From Isoptericola luteus (GTDB lineage: Bacteria > Actinomycetota > Actinomycetes > Actinomycetales > Cellulomonadaceae), in assembly GCF_020297055.1 (NCBI RefSeq), contig NZ_JAIXCQ010000015.1, positions 16,521 through 80,520 on the forward strand: a stretch of 64,000 bases of DNA, in the 5' to 3' direction. The notes under the pieces are model-generated. The model was not told the origin of the DNA. It saw nothing but the letters and a program-made list of their open reading frames with translations, and did no database searches. Of this stretch, positions 33,132 through 41,217 are shown in pieces; position 1 is the first letter of the stretch, and each line of letters begins with the position of its first letter. The position numbers and the translations under genes were made by a program.

Positions 33132-34201
33132 GCGCAGGGCTGCTCGGGCTGCTCGACGACGTCGCGGCCATCGCCAAGCTCGCCGCGGCGTCCATCGACG
33201 ACGTCGGGGCCGCAGCCGGGCGCGCGACCGCGAAGGCAGCGGGCGTCGTCGTCGACGACACCGCCGTCACCCCGCAATACGTGCACGGTGTGGCTGCGGA
33301 CCGCGAGATCCCGATCATCAAGAAGATCGCCTGGGGCTCGATCCGGAACAAGGTGCTGTTCATCCTTCCGGTGGCCATGATCCTCAGCCAGTGGGCGCCG
33401 TGGCTGCTGACGCCGATCCTCATGGTCGGTGGCACGTACCTCGCGTTCGAGGGCGCGGAGAAGATCTGGGGCCGGCTGCGCGGGCACGAGGGGCACGCCA
33501 AGCCCGCCGCGACGGTCGGGCCAGAGGCCGAGAAGGCGCTCGTCGCCGGTGCCGTGCGGACCGACCTCATCCTGTCGGCAGAGATCATGGTCATCTCGCT
33601 CAACGAGGTCGCCAGCGAGCCCTTCTTCTCCCGTCTCGTCATCCTGCTCGTCGTCGCGCTGGTCATCACCGTGATCGTCTACGGCGTGGTCGCGCTCATC
33701 GTGAAGATGGACGACGTCGGGCTGGCGCTCGCGGGTCGGAGCTCGGAGCTGAGCCAGCGGATCGGCCGCAGCCTCGTCTCCGGCATGCCGAAGGTGCTCG
33801 CGGTGGTGTCCGTGGTCGGCACCGTCGCGATGCTCTGGGTCGGTGGGCACATCCTGCTCACCGGCGCGGACGAGCTCGGGTTCCACTGGCCGTACGAGGT
33901 CGTGCACCACCTCGAGGAGGCGGCCGCCCATGCCGTCCCCACGATCGGTGGGTTCCTGGCGTGGTTGGTGAACACGCTGTTCTCCGCTGTCGTCGGGCTC
34001 GTGGTCGGCGCCGTCGTGGTCGCCGTCATGCACGTGCTGCCGTTCGGCCCCAAGCACGCCGACGAGCACCACGCCGACGAGCACCACGCCGACGAGCACG
34101 GTGCCGAGCCCGTGGCCGGCCCGGACGCCGTGGCCGGCCCGGACGCAGGGACCGGCCCGGACGCAGGTCCGCGCGCGACGCCGGGGCCTGACGAGCGCTG
34201 A
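33128..34201 (+). CDS. DUF808 family membrane protein
   Basis: A 357-residue protein of the YedI/DUF808 family. The N-terminal GLLGLLDDVAAIAKLAAASI and DDTAVTPQYVHGVAADREIP are the family signature, followed by about five membrane segments (ILPVAMILSQWAPWLLTPIL onward). Function unknown. The C-terminal tail of about 50 residues is low-complexity and strain-variable looking: ADEHH repeats from a 15-base unit (34058-34100), then AGPDA repeats. This is the last core gene before the island. Confidence 0.85.
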   Translation: MSAGLLGLLDDVAAIAKLAAASIDDVGAAAGRATAKAAGVVVDDTAVTPQYVHGVAADREIPIIKKIAWGSIRNKVLFILPVAMILSQWAPWLLTPILMVGGTYLAFEGAEKIWGRLRGHEGHAKPAATVGPEAEKALVAGAVRTDLILSAEIMVISLNEVASEPFFSRLVILLVVALVITVIVYGVVALIVKMDDVGLALAGRSSELSQRIGRSLVSGMPKVLAVVSVVGTVAMLWVGGHILLTGADELGFHWPYEVVHHLEEAAAHAVPTIGGFLAWLVNTLFSAVVGLVVGAVVVAVMHVLPFGPKHADEHHADEHHADEHGAEPVAGPDAVAGPDAGTGPDAGPRATPGPDER

Positions 34202-34545
34202 ACGAACCCCTTGCGGCGTTGGTCCGAATAATCTTGTTCGCGTAAAACGCCTGGTCAGGGAGATTTTTTCGTTTCAGCGCTATAGCCTCGGGCATGCACC
34301 TGAAGCTTCAGCCGGCGGTGGCCTCCTGCACCGGCGGCGCGAGCACCGGGTGTGTTCCTCGGGGTCCCACCGCACCGCACGTCGCGAGGCAGCGGCGCAG
34401 CTCGGGGGAAGCGAGCGACGCCGCAGCCGGAGTCGTGCGGGTGGGGCCTCGTCCGCGAGGCGGCCGGGTGCCGGGACGGCACCCGGCGCCTCGCGGGACC
34501 GTTCGGCCGGAACTGCCGCGCCGCTCCCACTACGTCGCCGAGCCT
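34202..34545. other. Island left edge, no intact gene
   Basis: The first 90 bases after the DUF808 stop are strikingly AT-rich for this genome (AATAATCTTGTTCGCG, GAGATTTTTTCG at about 34259-34270). The rest is GC-rich sequence that carries no recognisable protein in any frame and is probably debris of the truncated nucleotidyltransferase gene. Confidence 0.5.
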
Positions 34546-34698
34546 GCGATGGATCCTATAGAGCTGGGTCATCAGGCCGCCCACCAGCGTCCAGCTCGCG
34601 GCCGGGGGAGCCTCGGCCAGCTCTGCGACGCCAGGCCTTGGAGCTGGCCAGCCGCCGGGCACGGCGGTGACCTCGATGGTGGTGCGTTCGGCGCTCAT
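34255..34698 (-). pseudogene. Truncated nucleotidyltransferase (AbiEii-like toxin) gene
   Basis: The first 50 or so residues, including ASWTLVGGLMTQLYRIHRR, are the start of minimal nucleotidyltransferase-type proteins related to AbiEii/MNT toxins, which continue with a polymerase-beta-like catalytic motif (DVD-type). Here resemblance stops after residue 55 and the frame runs on as arginine- and proline-rich nonsense; no catalytic aspartates follow. The ATG overlaps the stop of the upstream HTH gene (34695-34698), so the pair was one operon before the 3' part was lost. Confidence 0.65.
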
Positions 34699-35372
34699 CG
34701 GTACGTCTCCAGCAACTCGCCCAGCGCTCGGCGACCGACGCCCCGGAGCCGCGGATCGGTGCTCGTAGCCGCGTCGAGGGCGGCGGCGACGGAGGTGTCG
34801 ACCAGCCCATGGACACGGTCGAAGTCGAACGCGGTCACTCGCAGGGTCACGGCGCCGCCGGCGTCGGCCCGTAGGCCGAGGGTTTGGACGAGGTCATCGA
34901 GGTCGTGGGCGGCGACGTAGCCGTCGATGCCCTCGCCCACGGTGTCGGTGACTCCGAGTGCTCGCATGTCGACGAGGGCGGCGACGTCACGGAGCCGGGG
35001 AATCGCCGCACGATGGGCCGCGTAGATGCGGACCTGGGCACGGTCGCGCATCCGAGTCAGGAGGCCGTCGACTTCCCGCGCGGCAGCGATCTTGCGCAGG
35101 TTCTGTCGGAGCCGGGAGGTTTGGCCGGCTCCCAGCCAGGCGGCGTCCTGACCTGCGAGCAGGGCTACCGCTGCCCATGCGGTGTGTTCCGCCCACGCTC
35201 TGGTGCGGCCCTGGCGCTGCGACTGGCGGTAACGGTCGACCGAGGCGGTGTCGATCAGCCCGCGAGCAATCCGGCTGACCGCGCCGGAGTCGGCCAGTCG
35301 GCGGGCGTGACGAGTCGACACCCCGAGGGCGTTCGCCGTCTCTTCGATCGTGAGGAACTGGTGGCCAGCCAT
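34695..35372 (-). CDS. HTH regulator, partner of the broken nucleotidyltransferase
   Basis: A 225-residue protein. The N terminus is an excisionase/MerR-like helix-turn-helix, HQFLTIEETANALGVSTRHA and RRLADSGAVSRIARGLIDTA (residues 4-43). The rest is helical with an antitoxin-like C-terminal half. It is probably the antitoxin or regulator of the AbiE-like pair, still intact although its toxin partner is broken. The ATG at 35372 lies 1 base from a long palindrome, which argues for autorepression and a very short or absent leader. Confidence 0.7.
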   Translation of the reverse strand: MAGHQFLTIEETANALGVSTRHARRLADSGAVSRIARGLIDTASVDRYRQSQRQGRTRAWAEHTAWAAVALLAGQDAAWLGAGQTSRLRQNLRKIAAAREVDGLLTRMRDRAQVRIYAAHRAAIPRLRDVAALVDMRALGVTDTVGEGIDGYVAAHDLDDLVQTLGLRADAGGAVTLRVTAFDFDRVHGLVDTSVAAALDAATSTDPRLRGVGRRALGELLETYR

Positions 35373-35373
35373 A

Positions 35374-35405
35374 ACAGATAATGTCCCATACCGGACGTAA
35401 TCTGT
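35374..35405. promoter_or_regulatory. Palindromic operator of the HTH gene
   Basis: ACAGATAATGTCC (35374-35386) and GGACGTAATCTGT (35393-35405) form an inverted repeat with 13-base arms, 11 matched, and a 6-base spacer. It adjoins the ATG of the HTH gene (35372) and is AT-rich enough to include a -10 element. This is a strong candidate autoregulatory site. Confidence 0.65.
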
Positions 35406-35624
35406 AACGCTGGAGGTGGTCCGCAAGATCAACCACTGAAAGCGGAAAGAGCCGAGCAACGCACGGTCCCGTGAACCAGGGCCAAGTCCGGACAGACCCG
35501 ACACGAGTCCTGCAAGCCCGTCGCGCAGGCGTCTGCCCTCTCGATCCATACCGGTGCGAGCAGGTCGAGCTCGGACATGCAGAGATCGTGCGCTGGGACC
35601 TCTTCGAGACAACTGATCGACATT

Positions 35625-35657
35625 CGATCACACACCGATCGCACACGAGAACAAGAA
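35625..35657. repeat. Island repeat R3 (partial copy)
   Basis: This 33-base stretch matches 41398-41430 at nearly every position (core CGATCACACAC, then GATC, then CACACGAGAAC). It ends one base before the left inverted repeat of the IS element, which has apparently cut it off. Bases 35406-35624 hold no recognisable gene. Confidence 0.7.
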
Positions 35658-35690
35658 GGGGACTGCTGCACGGATAGGTGACAGCGGTTG

Positions 35691-36620
35691 TCAGGCGGCG
35701 AGTGCGACCTGAGTGGTGATGATGGCTTCGTACTCGATCGGGGTCAATCGTCCGAGGCGCGCTTGGCGGCGTCGGCGGTGGTAGGTGCGTTCGATCCAGG
35801 TGATGATCGCGATCCGCAGTTCGGCCTGGGTGGTCCAGCGGCGGCGGTCCAGGACGTTCTTCTGCATCAGGGCGAAGAAGGACTCCATGGCGGCGTTGTC
35901 GCCGGCGGAGGCGACCTGGCCCATGGATCCGACCAGGTCGTGACGGCGCAGCGCCGCCAGGAATTTCCGGCTTCGGAACTGGCTGCCTCTGTCGCTGTGC
36001 ACGATGCAGCCGGCTACTTCACGACCCTCGATGGCCCGTCTGGCGACGGCGTTCTCAAGGGCGGCCACGGCCAGGGAGGACTTCATGCGGTCGCTGATGG
36101 AGTACCCCACGATCCGGTTGGAGTACACGTCCTTGATCGCGCAGAGGTAGACCTTGCCCTCGCCGGTGGGGTGTTCGGTGATGTCCGTAAGCCACAGGGT
36201 GTTCGGTTCACTGGCAGTGAAGTCGCGTCGCACGAGGTCGTCGTGCGCGGGCGGGCCAGGCTTCTTGCCGCCCTTGGTGCCCTTCGGCTTGCCGAACACC
36301 GACCACCAGCGCCCATCGCGCACGAGTCGCCACATCGTGCGGTCGCACGCGCTGTGACCGGCGTCGCGGGCCTCGTCACCCAGGAGCCGGTACCCGAACT
36401 CGGGGTCGTCCCGGTGGGCGTCGAACAGGGCGTTGGCGAGGTAGGCCTGTTCGAGCTCTGTGGCGGTGACGGGGTTGGCGAGCCATCGGTAGTAGGCCTG
36501 GCGGGCGAGCTTGAGGACCCGGCACGTCACCGTGACGGGGACACCGTCAGCAGCAAGTTCACGGACGAGCGGGTAGGTCATTTCCCGGCAGGTGCGCCTG
36601 GGCGAAGTACGCCGCCGCAC
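35691..36620 (-). CDS. IS3-family transposase OrfB (copy 1)
   Basis: The catalytic half of the transposase; 309 codons as an open frame, 296 residues from the ATG at 36581. DDE residues lie in LWLTDITEHPTG (first D), CIVHSDRGSQF (second D) and DNAAMESFFALMQK (E), in the integrase-type fold (rve). HTH_21-like region at the start (TVTCRVLKLARQAYYRWL). Its frame is offset from orfA by +1 rather than the -1 usual in IS3 elements; ATG 36581 lies inside the end of orfA. Confidence 0.92.
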   Translation of the reverse strand: MRRRTSPRRTCREMTYPLVRELAADGVPVTVTCRVLKLARQAYYRWLANPVTATELEQAYLANALFDAHRDDPEFGYRLLGDEARDAGHSACDRTMWRLVRDGRWWSVFGKPKGTKGGKKPGPPAHDDLVRRDFTASEPNTLWLTDITEHPTGEGKVYLCAIKDVYSNRIVGYSISDRMKSSLAVAALENAVARRAIEGREVAGCIVHSDRGSQFRSRKFLAALRRHDLVGSMGQVASAGDNAAMESFFALMQKNVLDRRRWTTQAELRIAIITWIERTYHRRRRQARLGRLTPIEYEAIITTQVALAA

Positions 36621-36873
36621 GGCGCAGGACCTCGTTCTCCTGCTCCAGCAGGCGGACCCGCTTGCGGGCTTCGCGCAGCTCGGTCGACTCGCTCTTCGTC
36701 ACGCCGGGCTTGGCGCCGTCCTCGACATCGGCCTGGTGCAGCCAGTTGCGCAGGCACGACTCGCTGATGCCGAAGTCCTTCGCGACCTGCTTGACCGTGG
36801 ACTCGCCCTGGCGGGCGATCGCCACGACGTCGTCGCGGAACTCCTTGGGATGGGGTCTGGGCACGGTGAACAT
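36559..36873 (-). CDS. IS3-family transposase OrfA (copy 1)
   Basis: About 104 residues from ATG 36873 (a GTG at 36864 has better spacing to GGAAGG). It is the DNA-binding half of the transposase: PRPHPKEFRDDVVAIARQGE, helix-turn-helix QVAKDFGISESCLRNWLHQA and a leucine-zipper-like ELREARKRVRLLEQENEVLR. It overlaps orfB by 23 bases counted from the orfB ATG. Confidence 0.9.
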   Translation of the reverse strand: MFTVPRPHPKEFRDDVVAIARQGESTVKQVAKDFGISESCLRNWLHQADVEDGAKPGVTKSESTELREARKRVRLLEQENEVLRRAAAYFAQAHLPGNDLPARP

Positions 36874-36933
36874 CCTTCCAGCAGCACCCGCAGGCACCAC
36901 AGGTCAGGTGTCACCTAACCGTGCAGCAGTCCC

Positions 36934-37267
36934 AGTTCTATTGGCGACCGGGACCAGGGCTTGTGCGGCGTTCCGATGCTCCGGCGTCCGGTGCAGGCTA
37001 GCGTTCCGGGATGATGCGCTGCCATCAGCACCCGGAACGGGAGCGCGCCCGAGCTGAACTGTGCCGTGGGCAAGTGTCCCGCCTAGTTCCCGCCAGAGAA
37101 CGCGAAACGGCGGCCGACGCTGGCAATCGTGCTGCTACGTTCACGCAGGTCAGCCGCCGTTCGTCGACTTCAGCGGGGCCACGAACCCCTGTCCTAGGGC
37201 TGGTGAGACATCACGTGCTGACCGGCGGAGACGCCTCCCGTTGGTGGCTGGTTGCGGTGACCCAACG
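36934..37267. other. Intergenic island region with hairpin and repeat R1
   Basis: No gene is recognised between the IS right end and the 954-residue protein gene. It contains a hairpin (CGTTCCGGG 37002-37010 with CCCGGAACG 37031-37039) and repeat R1 (37095-37194). Either could act as terminator for the cassette ending at 37268. Confidence 0.55.
37095..37194. repeat. Island repeat R1
   Basis: About 100 bases that align along their length, with substitutions, to 41420-41524 (R2). Shared pieces include GAGAACGCGAAACGGCGG, GACGCTG, CGCAGGTCAGCCGCCGTT and a closing GGGGC-ACGAA/ACAAA-CCC block. The inner inverted arms (AACGGCGGC-GAC with GTCAGCCGCCGTT) are kept in both. Confidence 0.75.
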
Positions 37268-40132
37268 TCAGGGCGTTGACGTCTTGGCGTCTGGTAGTGC
37301 ACTCAGAATCGCGATGACGCGCCGTTCGAGGTCGATTTCCCCTCGCTCACCCATGTGGTTCATCAGGGATCGTGCATCGGCTTGGAGCTCGGGGTCAGAC
37401 GTCCTGAGAGCTGCGGCGATCACCGGTGCTAGCGCGTGTGTCCGCAGGTCGTAGTCTTCGCGGCCTGATGTTTCGGCGGGGGCTAGGAGCATTGTCAGCG
37501 CGTCAAGGGCAACGCGTGGAAGCTCGGCGGCGGCCGCAGCCATTTGCTCGCCGATCATTCCGTTCGTAGGCAGCTCGCCATACAGTTCAAGCGCCTCCAC
37601 CAGCCTGGGGAGCCACCATGAGGCTGGGAACTTTCCACTCCTGACAAACCAGTAGAAGTCCTTGAGCTCTGCCTTGTCCTCGGCGTGGGACGCGACGTGA
37701 CGAACCCGCTCGTCCCAGAGCTCGGCGAGCCGGTCGCGGATAGCGTCGTCGACCGCCTCGGCGTGCATAAAGGACCAGGCGGTATGCCCGATCGCGTCGC
37801 CGCGGGTCTCGGCGTCGGCTCGCGTATAGAACTCGGCCCGCAGCGGGTCATCGTCGCCGATGTCTCCTCGAATAATCGCCTCTATCACCCACTGGCCGAT
37901 TCGTTGCTGCGGTGAGACATCGTTGCCCCACCCGATCGCGATTTGCTCGGTGCTGTCGAGTGCGGCGATCATCGGGTCCGACAGAAGCTGATAGAGATCT
38001 CGGTGGTAGTAGTGCATGGCAATCGCAGTTGTCAGCGCGACCTGCTGATTCCGGTCGATCGCTGATCTAGTGCCGAAGTACATGGCCAGGTTCTCTTCAA
38101 GCCAGTCGCGGGCATGGTTGAACAATCGTCCGAGTCCCTCGCCGAGCACTGCTCGGGAGCCTCCCCGAGGGTCTTCCAGAGAGAGTTGCTCGCGGAGCGC
38201 CTCGAGCACCCTGGCGCGCCACTTGTGGCCTTCCCCCATGCCCACGAGATAGACGAGACCACGGAGTAAGATAGGCCACTTCCAGTTCAGCGAGACCATG
38301 AACGGGTCCCACCCAGACTCCTCGCCGACTGCACTGACGTATTCATCCCATGCGGAAGTTCCGGATGCAGCGGTCAAGAGGTAATCCGCCAGTTGGTCTA
38401 GCTGATACTCCGGAAGTTTCGTAGCCGAGGAGTTTGACGCCAGGTGGGCCAGGAATCGGATCGCGACCTTCTTCGCCTCTGTAAAGTCGGGATCGTCATC
38501 GAAGCGTCCCCCTTCAGCGGGGAGACGAGACTCATCGGAGTGGCCGAGGATGTCCCCAGCCAGAGCCAACGCTTGCTCCCAAGGAAGGTCAAGCCCGGCC
38601 TTGCGTGCTCCCTCCCAGCCGCTGAGGACGGCCCGCAGGTAGGTAGGGCGCAATCGCTGGACGAGGTCTCGCTGTCCAGCCAATGCCCGAGGATTGCTGG
38701 TGACGACTGCTTCAAGCACTCTCGCTTGCCCCTCGTGGGACGGCTCAGGTCCCCAACCGTCACCCTCGTAATGCCAGCCTTCCAGATGGGCTACGAGCTC
38801 CATTGGCGCAAGAGCGGCCATCTCCTCCTGAGAGATTGGGCTGTTCGGGCCGGTCCAACTGGAAGTCTGAAATGTGGGACGCATCGGGTCATCGACGATC
38901 CCGGCTTCAGCGTCTAGCTCGTCCAGTTGCTGACGGAGTGGCTTCGGGAGAAGATCACGTCCAACTCCGGCCAACACGCGGTGCCGCCATCGCATATCCC
39001 ATTGAGCGATCTGGTCCTTAATCTCTTCGTCTGACTCACCCTGAGCACTCAGGTTGCGCGTGATTCGCGCTGCCGCCTGCTCGGTCGCGTGGCCTGACGC
39101 CAACACGCCTTCTAGCGGGTCAAGTTCAGCAGGAGAGACGGTGCCTAGCGTGCGGAGGAGCCTAATGAAGTCCGAGACGGCGAGTTGGTCGCGGGACTTG
39201 GCATCCAGCATGAGTTCGCGCGCGACCGAGACTACGTCGGAACTCACGGTCTCGTTAGCCACCTGGCGCTCGAGGACCTCCGCGACCGCATAGAGCGAGA
39301 TGCGGCGCACGATAAGGATGGGATTCCGATTGAGGTCCGCCCACGCCGCTGCCGGATTCTCCTCGAGCCGATCTACCGCTGCGTCGCGCACAGCATCGAT
39401 CAGCGCGTCCTCGACCTCGTGGTAGTTGTTCCGTCTGCTCGAGATCTCCGATCGCCCAAAGCCGCTGTGGTCGTAACCCTCGCCGATGTTCCGTTTGTGC
39501 TCTTCGTAGAGGGTGAGCCAAGGAAGTATGGTCTTCAGCGCGTTGTCCCCGAGGGCGCGGGTCACCCTCGGGAGTTCGTGCGAGTACCAATGAGCCTTCA
39601 ACTCCGTCACGGGGTCCCCGCTAGTGCCCTCGTCATCAGTTGGTCGGAGCAGCTTGTTGGCAAGCGAAATGCCGAACTTCGTCTCGCCTCCTTCCAGCAA
39701 GTTGACGGTGAAGGACACGAGATCCCGCGGGTCGGTGCGCCACCCGTAGCCGGTGTCTTCCCAGCCGTCGATAGCGGGCTTCAGTTTGGCTGCGATAGCC
39801 GCGGGCATGCGCGAGCCAGCAGAGAATGCGATTCTTTGGACCCAGGGGTTGGTACTTCCTGCAAGCGTGACGAGAACGCCGGCCACCTCCGCCGGAACGT
39901 GTTCCGCCATCTCGTCCAGATAGCTGGCTTCAGGCCAGTATCGCTCGCGAACGACACCATCGCTTCCCACCTCCGGCTCGGGCGGACTGCTGAATGCTCC
40001 GGCATCAGCGAGCGGTTTGACCCAGAGCGGATTCTTGAGCCCCTCGTAGAACGCTCGACGGAGTTGGAACGAGGTCAGCCTGCGCAGCGCGGTCTGGACC
40101 TGCTCTGCCGTCGGAGCTTGATGCTTAGCCAC
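37268..40132 (-). CDS. Large helical protein of unknown function (954 aa)
   Basis: I do not recognise a named family. The protein looks all-helical, of HEAT/ARM character. Its N terminus has TALRRLTSFQLRRAFYEGLK, NPLWVKPLADAGAFSSPPEP and RYWPEASYLDEMAEHVPAEV, then many 30-40-residue helical units. There is no signal peptide, membrane segment, Walker motif or nuclease motif. From memory, similar N-terminal modules occur in large proteins of bacterial defence islands, but I cannot verify this. The GTG at 40132 is preferred (GAGGGAGG upstream) and overlaps the previous stop by 8 bases, so the two are made together. GC content and codon use are visibly lower than in the core genes, a sign of transfer. 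Confidence 0.72.
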   Translation of the reverse strand: MAKHQAPTAEQVQTALRRLTSFQLRRAFYEGLKNPLWVKPLADAGAFSSPPEPEVGSDGVVRERYWPEASYLDEMAEHVPAEVAGVLVTLAGSTNPWVQRIAFSAGSRMPAAIAAKLKPAIDGWEDTGYGWRTDPRDLVSFTVNLLEGGETKFGISLANKLLRPTDDEGTSGDPVTELKAHWYSHELPRVTRALGDNALKTILPWLTLYEEHKRNIGEGYDHSGFGRSEISSRRNNYHEVEDALIDAVRDAAVDRLEENPAAAWADLNRNPILIVRRISLYAVAEVLERQVANETVSSDVVSVARELMLDAKSRDQLAVSDFIRLLRTLGTVSPAELDPLEGVLASGHATEQAAARITRNLSAQGESDEEIKDQIAQWDMRWRHRVLAGVGRDLLPKPLRQQLDELDAEAGIVDDPMRPTFQTSSWTGPNSPISQEEMAALAPMELVAHLEGWHYEGDGWGPEPSHEGQARVLEAVVTSNPRALAGQRDLVQRLRPTYLRAVLSGWEGARKAGLDLPWEQALALAGDILGHSDESRLPAEGGRFDDDPDFTEAKKVAIRFLAHLASNSSATKLPEYQLDQLADYLLTAASGTSAWDEYVSAVGEESGWDPFMVSLNWKWPILLRGLVYLVGMGEGHKWRARVLEALREQLSLEDPRGGSRAVLGEGLGRLFNHARDWLEENLAMYFGTRSAIDRNQQVALTTAIAMHYYHRDLYQLLSDPMIAALDSTEQIAIGWGNDVSPQQRIGQWVIEAIIRGDIGDDDPLRAEFYTRADAETRGDAIGHTAWSFMHAEAVDDAIRDRLAELWDERVRHVASHAEDKAELKDFYWFVRSGKFPASWWLPRLVEALELYGELPTNGMIGEQMAAAAAELPRVALDALTMLLAPAETSGREDYDLRTHALAPVIAAALRTSDPELQADARSLMNHMGERGEIDLERRVIAILSALPDAKTSTP

Positions 40133-40799
40133 CGTTGTCGCCTCCCTCATCCAGCCTATTGGCTTCGGCGAGCAGATCCTCGATCGCGCGCAGGCTGTCG
40201 AAGAACTCGGCGCGCTTTGCGTCCATCAGGACTTCGACCGAGTTAATCCGGAATACTAGATCATCGTCCGTGGGAAGAGCGTCAACGTCGCTCTGCTCGC
40301 CATGGAGGTGTGCCCATTTCACGAAGTAGTTGTACGCCGCGTACCACTCTCGGACGGCGGGGTGCTTCGTGTCGCCATCGTCGGTGAGGAAAACGGCGAT
40401 GTCGGCCAGAAATCGCCCGTCCTCCGAGACTGCGGCACTGACCAGCTCATCCAAGAGGCGTGCGATTTCCTGCGGAACTGGAACGTTCTCGGCGTTCTGG
40501 GTGAGATCAAGAGCAGGGTACTTCGCCACGACGCTCGGGAGTTTCCTCACAAAGTTGTTGCTTCGTGCGCGCCTCTCGTCGCGCCCGACGGCTGAAATTG
40601 CTTCCGGGAGGTGTTTCATTACTTCCCGCATCGAGTGGCAGATGTGCGACACCCGCGTCCGCTCGTCGCCTGGCTTTGCGGCTTCCGCGAGCAACTTCAG
40701 AGCGGCCCGGTACATGCTCGCCAAGTCCGGACGCTTTTCCTCCAGCCAGTCGGCGAGCCGGGCTTGGCGATCGGCATGGGTCGACACTGATCCGCTCAT
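40125..40799 (-). CDS. Helical protein of unknown function (224 aa)
   Basis: A 224-residue, largely helical, charged cytosolic protein. A first module, LADWLEEKRPDLASMYRAAL and HICHSMREVMKHLPEAI, is followed by a second one with REWYAAYNYFVKWAHLHGEQ and the C-terminal helix EFFDSLRAIEDLLAEANRLD. No catalytic motif is visible. Its ATG overlaps the stop of the Cys-rich gene (ATGA, 40796-40799) and its stop overlaps the start of the 954-residue gene, so these are translationally coupled subunits of one system. Lower GC than the core genome. Confidence 0.72.
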   Translation of the reverse strand: MSGSVSTHADRQARLADWLEEKRPDLASMYRAALKLLAEAAKPGDERTRVSHICHSMREVMKHLPEAISAVGRDERRARSNNFVRKLPSVVAKYPALDLTQNAENVPVPQEIARLLDELVSAAVSEDGRFLADIAVFLTDDGDTKHPAVREWYAAYNYFVKWAHLHGEQSDVDALPTDDDLVFRINSVEVLMDAKRAEFFDSLRAIEDLLAEANRLDEGGDNGG

Positions 40800-41043
40800 T
40801 CCTCATCGTCGGCCTCGGGTTCAGGCGGCACCCGCGCAGCGCAGCCTCGAGCGTGGGCGCGGTGTAGATCGCATTGAGCTCGCGTCTGGCGGCCTGCAAG
40901 TTTTCTCGAGGCGTACCGCAGCATGTTGCGCACTGGGTACACCTGGCCAGGGCGTGGTGATCCGCCTCGGGAAGCCCCCGCAGGCCGTTGCAGCACACGA
41001 TGCACGCGTCGAGAATCCCACAATTGCGTAGTTCTGTCAGCAT
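40796..41043 (-). pseudogene. Small Cys-rich (zinc-binding?) protein, probably frameshifted
   Basis: From ATG 41043 the frame gives a cysteine-rich head, ELRNCGILDACIVCCNGLRG then ARCTQCATCCG (paired C-x2-C/C-C knuckles), followed by a helix RENLQAARRELNAIYTAPTL. It then leaves register. If one G is removed from the GGG near 40835, the protein would end RVPPEPEADDEE-stop at 40796, coupling by ATGA to the next gene; unchanged, the frame runs on inside that gene to 40507. A sequencing error, a real mutation or recoding are all possible. Confidence 0.42.
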
Positions 41044-41085
41044 GCTTGTTCACTGCGTGGCTCCGTTACCGCCGGTGGGGCCGCC

Positions 41086-41217
41086 CTACCTCCCCAGCAA
41101 GTCCCGCTCGTCGTCGACGCTGATGCCATCGCGACGTACATGGGCACGGTCGTCGGCCCTGGCGCTGCCGACCGGGATCTTGAACACAATCCCGTCGTTC
41201 AGGATCACCGGATTCAT
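41086..41217 (-). CDS. Possible 43-residue first gene of the cassette
   Basis: ATG 41217 opens a 43-codon frame, MNPVILNDGIVFKIPVGSAR then ADDRAHVRRDGISVDDERDL ending at TAG 41086-41088. The composition (balanced hydrophobic and charged residues, few R/P/G artefacts) looks coding, and it is collinear with the cassette, 42 bases before the Cys-rich ORF. It could also be the tail of a longer gene that lost its 5' end, because the frame stays open further upstream. Confidence 0.35.
   Translation of the reverse strand: MNPVILNDGIVFKIPVGSARADDRAHVRRDGISVDDERDLLGR

Larger units (their letters stand above)
35659..36933. mobile_element. IS3-family insertion sequence, copy 1
   Basis: A 1275-bp element bounded by 25-base inverted repeats, GGGACTGCTGCACGG-A/T-TAGGTGACA, with one mismatch (left 35659-35683, right 36909-36933). 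It carries orfA and orfB on the minus strand. A second copy with the same ends and the same encoded proteins lies at 62726-64000, exactly 27067 bases further. No clear target-site duplication flanks this copy (AAG on the left, AGT on the right). Confidence 0.93.

Noticed and set aside
34259..34275. An intrinsic terminator for the DUF808 gene (GATTTTTTCG)
   Set aside because: There is a T-run but no convincing stem directly ahead of it.
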